Positions 55,199-64,000 of a stretch of 64,000 bases of DNA are shown here, in pieces. The notes under the pieces were generated by a model. The model made no database searches. It was given only the letters and a program-made list of their open reading frames with translations, and was not told the origin of the DNA. Each line of letters begins with the position of its first letter. Position 1 is the stretch's first letter. The DNA comes from Tupaia tana (lineage: Eukaryota; Chordata; Mammalia; Scandentia; Tupaiidae), in contig JAKSZU010000018.1 in NCBI GenBank assembly GCA_026018925.1, positions 26,598,452-26,662,451 of the forward strand, in the 5' to 3' direction. Both the position numbers and the translations under genes were made by a program.

Positions 55199-55689
55199 AT
55201 AAAGTCATATAAATACCAGAAATACAAATGATAGTTTAAAAAGTGAGGGTAGTAGAAAGCTCAATTTCCCAAGCTGTTGAGTCTTTGCTGCAGGCAAATT
55301 CTGACTCTGATTAAATTAACGTCTGCCCAAACAAAAACAAAGCCAATCTGAGAATCAAAGTCAGTTGAAACTTCCAGGTATTGGGATATAAGTCTTATTT
55401 TTCACAATGGAATACAGTTGAAATTACTTTAATTGCTAGAAAATTAATAGGACAACTTGGATCAAGTGTATTCATGTTATTAACTAAAGTGTTTAGGAAA
55501 TGAAGCTATGAAGATAAAAAATATCTGAAGAAAATCGTAACTGCACGTGTATGTCAGCTGCTGGTTAAAATGAAAGTACTGGAAAAAAACTGAGCATCAT
55601 TTCCTTCTCCAGGATTGCCTTTTGTGCTTGTTTTATTCTACCATACTTCCTACCCCTATATCTGACTGAGAGGTCACTTATCTGTTACT

Positions 55690-55910
55690 TAAATAATAAT
55701 CACAGCTAATAATTACAGAGCATTCCAGGTACTAGACACAATATTAAGTAGACTTATAAGGGTTATCTTTTTTTAAACAGTTTTGTAAAATGGGAAATTA
55801 TTAGCCAAATTTTGCAATTAAAGTGACTGAGTCTGAGAGAGATTAAGTGCCCATGATTGTACAGCTGACAAGATCTGGGGTAGACAAAGTCTTTCAACTG
55901 AGAGTCATGC
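55690..55910 (+). mobile_element. MIR SINE
   Basis: TAATCACAGCTAATAATTAC, AGAGCATTCCAGGTACTAGA, AAAGTGACTGAGTCTGAGAG, AGATTAAGTGCCCATGATTG, TACAGCTGACAAGATCTGGG in MIR order. Confidence 0.8.
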
Positions 55911-56011
55911 AATATCGCTTCAGTTCAGTAGAAAATCTTTTGTCCCATTAAATGAAAATATGCTTTTTTTCTTCCTTCACCACTGTAAGTCCTTTAAGAA
56001 AATGCCACCAT

Positions 56012-56258
56012 TTTTTTTAAGAGGTTTTTGCTCTAGGGCATGTGTGGTTATCAGAGAGTCAGAGAGACACACAGAGAGATGGAAAGCAAGAAATCAGGGC
56101 AGGCCACATTGCAATCCCTTTTCTTCCATTAGTCTCTCGGGACTTTGGGCACACATGCATATACACATGGGATGCGTTTCAAGCTGCCGGGTCCAGTACT
56201 CATACTGCAATTGGCCATGTTGGAGTGCAGCACCTTTACTATGCTACCTGCAGGACCC
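56012..56258 (-). mobile_element. Family A tRNA-SINE
   Basis: T run, AAGAGGTTTTTGCTCTAGGG, ATGGAAAGCAAGAAATCAGG, CATTGCAATCCCTTTTCTTC, antisense B box CCAGTACTCATACTG, end ACCTGCAGGACCCC. The palindrome half is deleted. Confidence 0.9.
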
Positions 56259-57177
56259 CAATTCCACTTTTTTTTAAAACCGTTTTTCTCCCTATTTCTT
56301 CTTCCACTGACCAACACAGAATCTTCTCCATAGAAAGTAATCCACTATCTTAATAAATCTAGATGGAAAGAGATATTTCTCTCTCCATGTTTGTCTTCAT
56401 CCTCCTCCTATTTATCATCAACAATCATATTAACCCAGCCTAACAAAATAACACTAATAGTTCATAATATATTCTTAATATGTATTAACACAATTTAAAC
56501 TATCTAGGAGAATAATGATTTGGATCACTACTTTTTTCTTAGCTAAATATATCAATTTTAAAATCTGTTAGTTAACATTAAGTACTTAAATTTCCTGTGT
56601 TTGACTGAAATATTTTAGTCACAGGAATGACTTTCCTCAATTTGCTTTTCATTTATCAGGTTTATAAAACTCTTCTAAGGAATTGTTCTTTTATTGCCAG
56701 CCTGGGAATTTGAGAAAATGGGACCCTAAGAAGTAACATTTACCTTAAAAATATGTTTGAGAAATATTCCTATAAACAGCTAAAATGCTTTGAAGATTAT
56801 AAAAGACTAATAAACTAAGCATGTGCTACTCAAATACATATGGCATCTACATCAAAATATTATATACTCAAGATAAAGTAGTCAAATCTCCTAAAGTAGG
56901 CCGTATTGACCAGGGAAAATTAATATGGACATATAATGATCAGTAGAAGGGAGATTCTTGATAGTTTTGGTGATAGAGTAGAAAGTCCTCAAACCTCCCT
57001 GAAATCATAATTAGGATTTTTAATGAGCCATTTCTGTATTGGATATTCTTCCTCCATGAGCAATAATGCTAATTAGCTACAGTTTTGGTTTTTATCTCTG
57101 TGTTATTCAGGTGACAAAAGAAGACTGAAGTAATCCAGGGAAAAATACAAATATTAACTTAAATTTAAAAAAAATTT
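56259..57177. other. Unassigned sequence
   Basis: No recognised repeat or gene. The 27-bp segment 56565-56591 reappears inside a SINE at 58800 (see findings). Confidence 0.4.
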
Positions 57178-57410
57178 ATATGCACTTGCTAGAGAGAGAG
57201 AGAGAGAAAGACAAAGTGAGAAATCACTCCCTCCACTCCCAGGTGGGGTGGTGGCTATACAGGATCCTGTCTCCTCTATTCTTCTCTTTGGATTTTGAAC
57301 ATGCATGCACACAGTCCTAGTGTGCTTTTCAAACCACTAGGTCTAGTACTCAAATTGCAGAGTCAGTCATATGGGATACAATGCTACCCCACCACACCAC
57401 CTGCTGGCCA
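57178..57410 (-). mobile_element. Old Family A tRNA-SINE
   Basis: TATGCACTTGCTAGAGAGAG, AAGTGAGAAATCACTCCCTC, GCATGCATGCACACAGTC-like stretch, AGTACTCAAATTGCAGAG, end CACCACCTGCTGGCC. Confidence 0.82.
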
Positions 57411-57479
57411 AATCCCTTACCCTTTTCAATTAAAGTCAGTAGCAAGAGTAAAAAAGACAAATTCTTAATTCACTACAAC

Positions 57480-57680
57480 ATATCAAATTAATTATTATTA
57501 TCATTGTTATCGTTATTGGTACCCACTGTGTTAAGAACTGTGTATGGATTACTCCTAATAAAGTTGTCATGACTATCTCCATTTGGCGCTATAAGTCTAA
57601 AGATGGAAAATAATTCACCTGAGTCACACATTTAATTTACCTTTATTTCTGCCCACATCCTAGACTGTTGCCTCTTTCCC
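57480..57680 (+). mobile_element. MIR SINE
   Basis: CCACTGTGTTAAGAACTGTG, ACTATCTCCATTTGGCGCTA, AATAATTCACCTGAGTCACA: sense MIR, diverged. Confidence 0.6.
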
Positions 57681-57689
57681 GGCTGACTG

Positions 57690-58300
57690 TAGTTGGCATT
57701 GATAACTTTGGATCTGGGGGAAATGGCCGGCTGAGCTCAAATCTTGAACCTGTGATTTCCTATCAGTTTAATAAGTAGTTTGCTGCTCAGATTATTACCA
57801 AACAAGTTGGTCTGCTGCCCAAAGTGTGGACAAATCGCTGAGGCATGGAGTCTGGAAGCATGAAAAAGTTTTACTGCATAGTCATTCAGAAAGGACTCAG
57901 AAAGAAACCTCAGATCTGTCTTTCCAAATGGAAAAGAGAGGGATCTTATATAGCACAGGAAACATGGAGGGGGAAAGCATGATGTTGTAGCCCTGATTTG
58001 TTGGTACTAGTGGGTTGAAGTTGTTTTCTAATCGGAATTGGTTGGTACTGACTTTCCAGTGTTATCCTCTCTTTAGTCCAGATTGCAACAATGTAAGATA
58101 CACTATGCTTCCAATAGCATTCCGTTGTAATATTCCTGCTTTTTTCATTCTGTGGCAACCAGCATTTTCATCGTTGCCCTTACTGCTGGGGTCAACTCTA
58201 GGTTACTCAGCCCTTTAGAGAGAGTGCATGCAACCTGCAAGTAAGCTTATGTAACAACAGTTAGTATTGGGGGTTTCTCCCATAGACCAGTGCTAGTCAG
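57690..58300 (-). mobile_element. Candidate solo LTR
   Basis: On the minus strand: a U3-like region, TATA-like GTGCTATATAAGATCCCTCT (57936-57955), then an R/U5-like CAGTAAAACTTTTTCATGCT. This is the expected LTR arrangement and it carries no gag/pol/env. Exact TG/CA ends and TSD not found. The ERV family is not assigned, so this is an inference from layout. Confidence 0.5.
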
Positions 58301-58335
58301 TTTCAATAACCTTAACCATTTTTTAACTTAAAAAT

Positions 58336-58570
58336 GATGATAATTAGCCCAGCCATGGTGGTACAACCCTGGCATAATGCTGAAAAATCCCATGAAGATT
58401 GAGTTTGGTTCTAAGGTTGACATGTTCATATTAGGCTGCATGTGGGCTGGTAGCCCTGGCTGGCTGGGAAGAGTTGGGGGAATATAGCAGTGAGAGGCTC
58501 TGTTCAGGGTACTTATCTCTCTTTCTCTCTCTCTTTCTCCCCATGCCTTGCTCATAAAATTATTTTTAAA
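58336..58570 (+). mobile_element. Family B tRNA-SINE
   Basis: GCCCAGCCATGGTGGTACAA head, CTGGCTGGCTGGGAAGAGTT, then CTCTCTTTCTCTCTCTCTTT and end TGCTCATAAAATTATTTTTA. The body matches Family B. Confidence 0.7.
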
Positions 58571-58605
58571 TGATAAACACTGGATTTAAGATGTATGTTT
58601 ATATA

Positions 58606-58889
58606 GGGATCAGCAGATGATACAATAGTTATGCCACTGGACTCCCACATAGTTGACTGTGGTTCAAGTCCCAGACCGGCAGTTTAAAACCAACATGGGT
58701 GCATGTGCGTGCATGCCCAAAATCCCAAGAGGAGACTAGAGGAGAAGGGATTGCAGCATGGCCATCCCGTCAGGGGGTGATTTCTCGCTTTCTGTCTCTC
58801 TGTTAGTTAGCATTAAGTACTTAAATCTCTCTGTGTCTCTCTGGGGAGTACATGCACTATTGCAAAGATCTCTCTCGAAAAAAAAAGAT
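58606..58889 (+). mobile_element. Family A SINE carrying a templated 27-bp insert
   Basis: AGGGATCAGCAGATGATACA head, B box GGTTCAAGTCCC, palindrome half CCCGTCAGGGGG, then TCTCTCTG interrupted by TTAGTTAGCATTAAGTACTT (58802-58821), and then CTCTCTGTGTCTCTCTGG resumes. AAGATGTAT lies on both sides as a short TSD. Confidence 0.92.
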
Positions 58890-60132
58890 GTATTAACATT
58901 ATAATGCATGTAACCATAATCAATAATCAAAACATTCCAGACATACTAAGTGCTAAATAAGCAATAGCTTACTATTATTTCTTTAGTTGTATGTCAGTAA
59001 AAGTTTCTTTATTTGCTCATATGTTTACAAATATCTGGTGTATATTAAAAACTTAATATATCCCAGGCACTGAATATAGACTGATAACAAAATAGAAAAT
59101 GGCACTGCCCTGAGGAAATCTTGATTTCATTAGTAGATTAACATTATATAGAGGAAATTCTAAGGAAAAAAAAAAAGACTTAAGGGCAAAGGTTAAAGAA
59201 ACTAGCTCTTACGCTATAAGTAGAATCAAGGGCATTAAAGAAGAATAAGAGAAATGTTTGGATTGATGGGCTTCAGGACTTCCTATTCTTCATTGAGCCT
59301 GCCTACTCTCAAACTTTATTTTCATGATATAATTTTGTTGCTTGAGTCAATTTAATTTAAAGTCTCTCATATTGTCTATGTAGCATTGCATTGACCCAAC
59401 CTTTTGCAATTTAATCTTTGCATATATCTTTATGACATCCTCTCTCCCCAGTCAACAAAAAACAAAACCCTATTTCAACTATGGTCAATGTGCTTTGCAC
59501 ATCTAAAGCAAAATATCCATTTTTTTCTTTTCATCTTCTAAATATTGTTCTGTTTAATCCTCAATAAAGTCAATGTCATAGGCATTTGTCCTTCCTGAAT
59601 TAACCATCAGATATGTCTTTACCATGATTACCCTTTCTTTGCTTTTATTTATTGACATCCAGATTCCACTTGACTGATTATAGATTGTTTGCCCCCTACC
59701 TGTGATTTTAAAGCTCATATCTCTACACGGTGAATTTCTTAAGGTACAGTTGATTTCAATCAATTTTATTTAGCTCATTTCTAATTCTCTTCATGCTTAG
59801 CCTTTAAAAAAAATCCAATACAATATTCTGTGCTATGTCATTTGGAAATGGATTACGCTATGATCATGGCCCAGAACAATGTCTCCACTTTATTTTCAAG
59901 TTTAGGATAGCTAGGGGATGAATAGTAGTGGACAATTCTAATGGGAAACAACATGGTATGTTAAAAAGAGATAAGAACATGGACTCAAAAGATTGAGATG
60001 CATCCTACCCATATCACTACTCAATTTAAACTGCTCAGTGGCTCCCCTCATGGACCACCAGTTAAAGGCCAACCTCCATAATAATTATTATAAAGCAATC
60101 ACAATAGCAACCCCTTTAAGACCAACCTCCCA
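58890..60132. other. Mostly unassigned sequence
   Basis: TATCCCAGGCACTGAATATA at 59057-59076 belongs to an ancient repeat of the type seen at 52.3 kb. The rest matches nothing I recognise. Confidence 0.4.
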
Positions 60133-60401
60133 ACCTCCCAGAGGGCATGTACACAAGAGAGTGAGAGCAAGAGAGAGATAAAAAGAGGGGAGGGGAAAGA
60201 GGGAGGGATAGCGAGAAAGCACCTCTATGGGGGATCGTCATATTGCAATCCTTTCTCTTTTAAGGATACTGGGCATGCATGGCATGCACACACATGGACC
60301 CAGTCTATTTTTCAAGCCACTGAGTCCAGAGCTTGAATCATGCAGTTGGCCATGTGGCATCTAGCACCTTAACCACCATACCATTCACTGGCTGGCTCCA
60401 G
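60133..60401 (-). mobile_element. Old Family A tRNA-SINE
   Basis: CCCAGAGGGCATGTACACAA, long purine tract, CGAGAAAGCACCTCTATGGG, GCATGCACACACATGGACCC, antisense B box CCAGAGCTTGAATC, end CACTGGCTGGCTCC. The GCATGCATG/GCATGCACA stretch is a small duplication. Confidence 0.82.
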
Positions 60402-60620
60402 GACTACTTTATCTAGCTCTCAATTTTGACAGATTTACTACAGCCATGTTTCTTGCCATGTTCATTTTTATACTCATTGGTTTCTTTGAAATTCTCTGCC
60501 AGGCTAAATCCTACTCACTTTTCAAGATTTAGCTTAGATATTACTTCTCTGTTAGTGGTTTATATCCACAAGTTTTTCACACCTGTGTTAGATAAGAAAC
60601 ACATCAGGACATTTATTATT

Positions 60621-60890
60621 ATTTTTTTTTTCTTTTTTTGGAGAGGTTTTTGCTATAGGGCGCGTGCGCTCGCCAGACAGACAGAGAGAGACAGAGAGAT
60701 AGAAAGCAGGAAATCATCCCCCAGGGGGGATGGCCACGCCGCAATCCCTTCTCCTCCATTCTCCTCTCAGGATCTTGGGCACGCACACACACGTGCCCGG
60801 CGTGAGTTTAAGCCACCGGGTCCGGGACTTGAACCGCGGTCTACTACGTGGGAGTCCAGCGACATAGCCATTACGCTAACTGCTGGTCCC
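60621..60890 (-). mobile_element. Young Family A tRNA-SINE, near-consensus
   Basis: GGAGAGGTTTTTGCTATAGG, GCGCGTGCGCTCGCCAGACA, palindrome CCCCCAGGGGGGA, antisense B box GGGACTTGAACCGCGG, antisense A box CCATTACGCTA, end CTGCTGGTCCC. Flanked by ATTATT-rich sequence on both sides, which hides the TSD. CpG-rich. Confidence 0.97.
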
Positions 60891-61400
60891 AATTATTATT
60901 ATTATTATCATCATGACATACATATAAAAGTTATAAGTCTTTGTAGAGTTTTTGCAAAGCAATGCATACAGTGTATAATAATCAAATCAAGGATATAAAC
61001 ATTTTCACATCTTTAGCATTGAATATTATATTGTGCATTTTTGATATTCATTCTACTAATGTTGCAGGGTTTTTCTTGTTTGTTTGTAGGTATGTATTAT
61101 TGCAGGTTAGCAAAGACCTTTTTCACTCTGTTGTGGTACCTTGTTCCATTACCTATTGTCATTGTTTACATGTATTCTTGTGTCTATTTTCTTCGCTACC
61201 ACCCTTCACACCTCCACACTCTGCCTCCCCCACTGCACCCCCACACACCCAGGTATCTCTACCACCTCAGGAAATTTTAAACCCACAGACTTAAACCCAT
61301 ATTTCTTAAATGTACATTTTAAAGTTATCCAAGATAAAATCAGGTATGAGAAACATTCAGACACAAAGAATGATTATCATGAAGATATAATAAAAAGTAC
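60891..61400. other. Unassigned sequence
   Basis: An ATT repeat, then unassigned DNA with a C-rich patch (61200-61255). Overlapping plus-strand frames here lack family resemblance. Confidence 0.4.
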
Positions 61401-62475
61401 CTAAACAGATCCCTAGAACAGGAGACAAGGCATGCCATCTAGGGCCATGGGTGGCATTATCAGGGTGGGTCTGACCCTTTACTACAGTTTTCACAGGAAT
61501 AGATAAGACTGAGTGAGCAGGATTGAGATTGGCTAGTTTGAATAATAGCAATAGGCTCTACGGTACAGAGTATGTCTCTAGTTATCTGACAACTGGCCTT
61601 GGGGTGATAGGGCAGAAGAATAGTGATCCAAAGCCTGAGAGTTCTATAGAAGATGTGGTTAGGTGTGACTTGGTTGATTTCCATTTGAAAAGCATGCTCC
61701 CAAGGGAATTTGCTATCTCTAGAAATGAGTTATTGTTAGGGCAATCACTCCAATGTCTCCAAGATAACAAAATATCAGAAAATATGGAAAAGAAAAAATA
61801 TGATTAATACTTCTTTAGGAAAAAAAATGATTAATTTCTAAAGCACCCTGGTGAAGTTCCAGTTCCAATAAGTGGTTGGGGTAGCTTGTACAGGAATAAT
61901 CTTCCTGTAGATAACAACCATAAACTCTACATGCATTGAAGTAAAGACCAGAGAAAAACTGGAAGGAATGGGATTCTTGATAGAAGATCTATCCCAAAAT
62001 AAGTCCTATGATTGAAGAGTCTTTCCCTTGAAGTTGGCATTATGTGAGCAGCTATAGCTAAGGCAAAAATCATAATAACAGTCTAGTTCATTAGAGTTTA
62101 GGATATCATGTTATCAAGTGTCTGGAAATTGAGAAGGTAATCATAGACAGTGAAGTCCTTTGGTTCACATATAAACTTCCAATAAGTCTTTGGCTGACTT
62201 AACTGTTCATGTACATCTGGGTTCCAAGAAGCCTCTCAAAAAAACAATGGTTAGAAGACTAAATCTGACCAAAGGTCTCAACTATTGTCACAGCAGGGAA
62301 AACAGTTTGAACCTTGTGTTTTACCAATTTAGAAGGTGTGATTAATACTTTCCATTGAAACTCCACAATAGTTGTGACTTAGAAATAAAGACTAAATCCT
62401 TGAACTGAGTAATATAACTAAGGCTAAGGGGAAAATTGACAAAGATGCTCTGCACTAATGTATTAAACCAAGGTT
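61401..62475. other. Unclassified mid-complexity segment
   Basis: GCATGCTCCCAAGGGAATTT, GGGCAATCACTCCAATGTCT and CAATAAGTCTTTGGCTGACT have the texture of an old retroviral internal region read antisense, but I cannot assign it. No open frame beyond 94 codons. Confidence 0.25.
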
Positions 62476-62478
62476 CCA

Positions 62479-62513
<35 letters not shown>
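62479..62513 (+). repeat. Poly-A tract
   Basis: About 36 A after GGTTCCAC, with no SINE body recognised upstream. Confidence 0.9.
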
Positions 62514-62515
<2 letters not shown>

Positions 62516-62574
62516 AGATAAACGGTCATGTAAGTGATCGATTCAAGTTGCTGAATGCATGGGAAGTTTATTTT

Positions 62575-62775
62575 TTGAGGCCAGATGATCGTGCCATAGT
62601 AACATAACGTAATTCACGTGAGAAAGTCCTAGGTTTGTGTCAAAGGGCTTCTCCCTAAACACTTTGCCCATGATCCTGGTTGGCTGAGGTTGGGGGTGAA
62701 TTATGGGATGAAGACCTGATAGGGTGACTCTCTCTCTTTTTCATGGAAAACAATAAAATTTTTTTTAAAAGTCTA
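62575..62775 (+). mobile_element. Family B tRNA-SINE
   Basis: GAGGCCAGATGATCGTGCCA head, GCCCATGATCCTGGTTGGCT, GAGGTTGGGGGTGAATTATG, ACTCTCTCTCTTTTTCATGG, A-rich end. Confidence 0.78.
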
Positions 62776-62839
62776 TAAAAATTGTTAACTTTTTTTCATT
62801 TCTAAGTTTGTATTACAGAGCAAGAAAATACCAGTTTTC

Positions 62840-62878
62840 CTCTACATGGGTTTAAGCAGAGTTAAAACCCATGTAGAG
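62840..62878. repeat. Perfect 14-bp inverted repeat, 11-bp loop
   Basis: CTCTACATGGGTTT (62840-62853) and AAACCCATGTAGAG (62865-62878) are exact reverse complements. It abuts a SINE 3'-end fragment. Confidence 0.93.
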
Positions 62879-62920
62879 AGATTTTTGCTATACGGTGCAT
62901 GTGCTCACCATAGGAACATA
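62876..62920 (-). mobile_element. Family A 3'-end fragment (antisense)
   Basis: AGAGATTTTTGCTATACGGT followed by GCATGTGCTCACC is the last ~35 bp of Family A in antisense, with no body following. Confidence 0.85.
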
Positions 62921-62943
62921 TATATTTAAAAAATGTGGTTTTT

Positions 62944-63502
62944 GGACCATCAGGTGATATAATGGTTATGACGTTGGACTCCCACATAATCAAATGTAGA
63001 GTCTCGGATCTGGCGGCTTAAAACTCATGTCAGGTATGGGAACCAGCAGTTAGCGTAATGGCTATGTCGCTGGACTCCTACGTAGTTGACCGCGGTTCGT
63101 GTCCCAGACCCGGTGGCTTAGAACTCACGCCAGGCGCGTGTGCGTGCGTGCCCAAGATCCTGAGAGGAGAATGGAGGAGAAGGGATTGCGGCGTGACCAT
63201 CCCCCCTGGGGGGGTGATTTCTCGCTTTCTGTCTCTATGTCTCTCTCTGTCTGTCTGGCGAGCGCACGCGCCCTATAGCGAAAAACCTCTCCAAAAAAAA
63301 AAAAAAAAGAAAGGAAAAAAAAAAACTCATGTCAGGTATATGTGCATGTGTGCTCAAAATGCCAAGAAGAGCATGGAGGAGAATGGACTGCAGTGTGGCC
63401 ATCCCCCCAGGGGGTGATTTCTCACTTTCTGTTTCTCTGCTGTTCGAGCACACATGCCCTACTGCAAAAATCTTGCTTTTAAAAAAAAAAAAAAAAAACA
63501 GT
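62944..63502 (+). mobile_element. Family A SINE split by a younger SINE (host copy)
   Basis: Left part: GGACCATCAGGTGATATAAT head to AAACTCATGTCAGGTAT (63037). Right part resumes at 63322-63339 and runs through GAGCATGGAGGAGAATGGAC, palindrome CCCCCCAGGGGG, to ACATGCCCTACTGCAAAAAT and poly-A. Confidence 0.93.
63038..63321 (+). mobile_element. Young Family A tRNA-SINE inserted in an older one
   Basis: 18-bp perfect TSD AAAACTCATGTCAGGTAT (63020-63037, 63322-63339). A box TAGCGTAATGG is intact; B box GGTTCGTGTCC has one change. Its end GCGCCCTATAGCGAAAAACC and split A tail are young. It proves the order of arrival: younger subfamily into older. Confidence 0.97.
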
Positions 63503-63590
63503 GGGTTTCAAAAAAATTTTGCACCAAAATAATTAATATTAAATAATTAATATTTTAATTCCATTTTAAACTTTTTGATGTCCCTTTGTA
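63503..63590. mobile_element. Possible mariner-like MITE
   Basis: GGGTTTCAAAAAAATTTTGC on the left and, on the minus strand, GGGACATCAAAAAGTTTAAA on the right resemble mariner inverted termini with an AT-rich palindromic centre (AATTAATATT twice). TA duplications are unclear. Confidence 0.4.
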
Positions 63591-63724
63591 CAAAACCTAC
63601 ACTGTTAGAACTTTAAAAAGTAGACTCATAAATTAAAAAAAGATTAATTTCTTATAACAAAACAGAATGGGGAGGCATCATTAGCATTCTCCCCCATTTT
63701 ATCCACAAAATGGTATTTTAAAAA

Positions 63725-63960
63725 CTTCAAGGAGCTAGACTGTGGTACAACAATAAAATTGACTCTCTACCAGGATGACCCAAAAGAGAAGCTTCTACAT
63801 TTGTCTACAGAGACCTACCTGAGTACTCCAGAAATACTCCAGCCCACAATCTGGGTTGGCTGAGGCTTAGGGGAGACTACAAAGATGGGACACAGTTGGG
63901 AATGTTATTTCTCTCTCTCTAGTTATTTGCTACTTCCATGATAAAAGAGAAACAAACAAA
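63725..63960 (+). mobile_element. Family B tRNA-SINE
   Basis: AGGAGCTAGACTGTGGTACA head, GAGACCTACCTGAGTACTCC, ATCTGGGTTGGCTGAGGCTT, TTATTTCTCTCTCTCTAG, CAAACAAACAAAC tail. The GGTTGGCTGAGG block is well kept. Confidence 0.8.
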
Positions 63961-64000
63961 CAAGAATAAATATCTCAAATGTATTCAAGTCTGTGAACGA

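Noticed and set aside
60426-60998. Longest open frame in the window, 190 codons
   Set aside because: Its middle third is the antisense translation of the young Family A SINE at 60621-60890; the flanks are low-complexity or unmatched. CpG-rich SINEs lack stops by composition, so the length is not evidence of a gene.
61523-61807. 94-codon plus-strand frame
   Set aside because: Overlaps two opposite-strand frames of similar length and shows no domain or codon pattern; chance.
62479-62513. Poly-A as polyadenylated gene end
   Set aside because: No AATAAA at a proper distance and no upstream transcript-like body; kept only as a homopolymer.

Overview
This is a gene-poor, AT-rich stretch of a placental-mammal nuclear genome. 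I find no protein-coding exon, functional tRNA/rRNA gene or CRISPR array. Nearly everything I can identify is transposon-derived. Ancient mammal-wide repeats (MIR, MER5-like, MER2/Tigger-like, a Cheshire-like hAT, MLT1 LTRs, several L1 fragments) form the old background. On it sits a very dense layer of lineage-specific tRNA-derived SINEs, about 45 copies or fragments in 64 kb. The SINE type, plus one 7SL-like (Alu/FLAM-like) monomer, suggests a euarchontogliran with tRNA SINEs. My best guess is a colugo (Dermoptera), held at about 50% because I could not compare with a repeat library.

Three SINE types recur, named here for convenience. Family A (about 270 bp) has a tRNA-like head with pol III A box (TAGCGTAATGG) and B box (GGTTCGAGTCC) about 33 bp apart, a middle with a GGAGAATGGAGGAGAAGGGA block, a CCCCCCTGGGGGG palindrome, a TCTCTCTGTCTC pyrimidine tract, an end CCCTATAGCAAAAACCTCTC and a poly-A tail. 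Young copies keep many CpGs and have intact target-site duplications (TSDs); older copies begin GGGGCCAGCAGGTGGC. Family B (about 230 bp) has a different tRNA-like head and a body with GGTTGGCTGAGG, a pyrimidine tract and an A-rich end. Family C (about 140-160 bp) has the A-like head joined directly to the pyrimidine tract.

Layout. 1-17 kb: unique/ancient sequence with scattered SINEs. 17.1-20.6 kb: an antisense L1 (3' end, ORF2, then 5' region) carrying three SINE insertions. 23.6-26.95 kb: an older antisense L1 with four SINE insertions, then an antisense mid-repeat. 28.3-28.9 kb: two SINEs sharing one TSD. 29.9-30.3 kb: a near-complete Cheshire-like hAT. 36.6-37.8 kb: two MLT1 LTRs. 41.4-45.8 kb: a mosaic of antisense L1 pieces. 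45.8-48.4 kb: a degenerate tandem array of about 23 units (modal period about 120-130 bp). 54.0-54.4 kb: a sense L1 ORF1 remnant. 57.7-58.3 kb: a candidate solo LTR. 60-64 kb: more SINEs, including one inserted in another.

The points I find most worth a second look are the tandem array abutting an L1 5' region, two SINE copies carrying short segments copied from nearby DNA, a dimer-like SINE insertion, the 7SL-like monomer, mariner-like miniature elements, and a repeat-free block at 39.6-40.0 kb with clustered SOX/TCF/POU-like words. All family names come from memory of consensus sequences, and boundaries are estimates to within about 5-20 bp unless TSDs are given.
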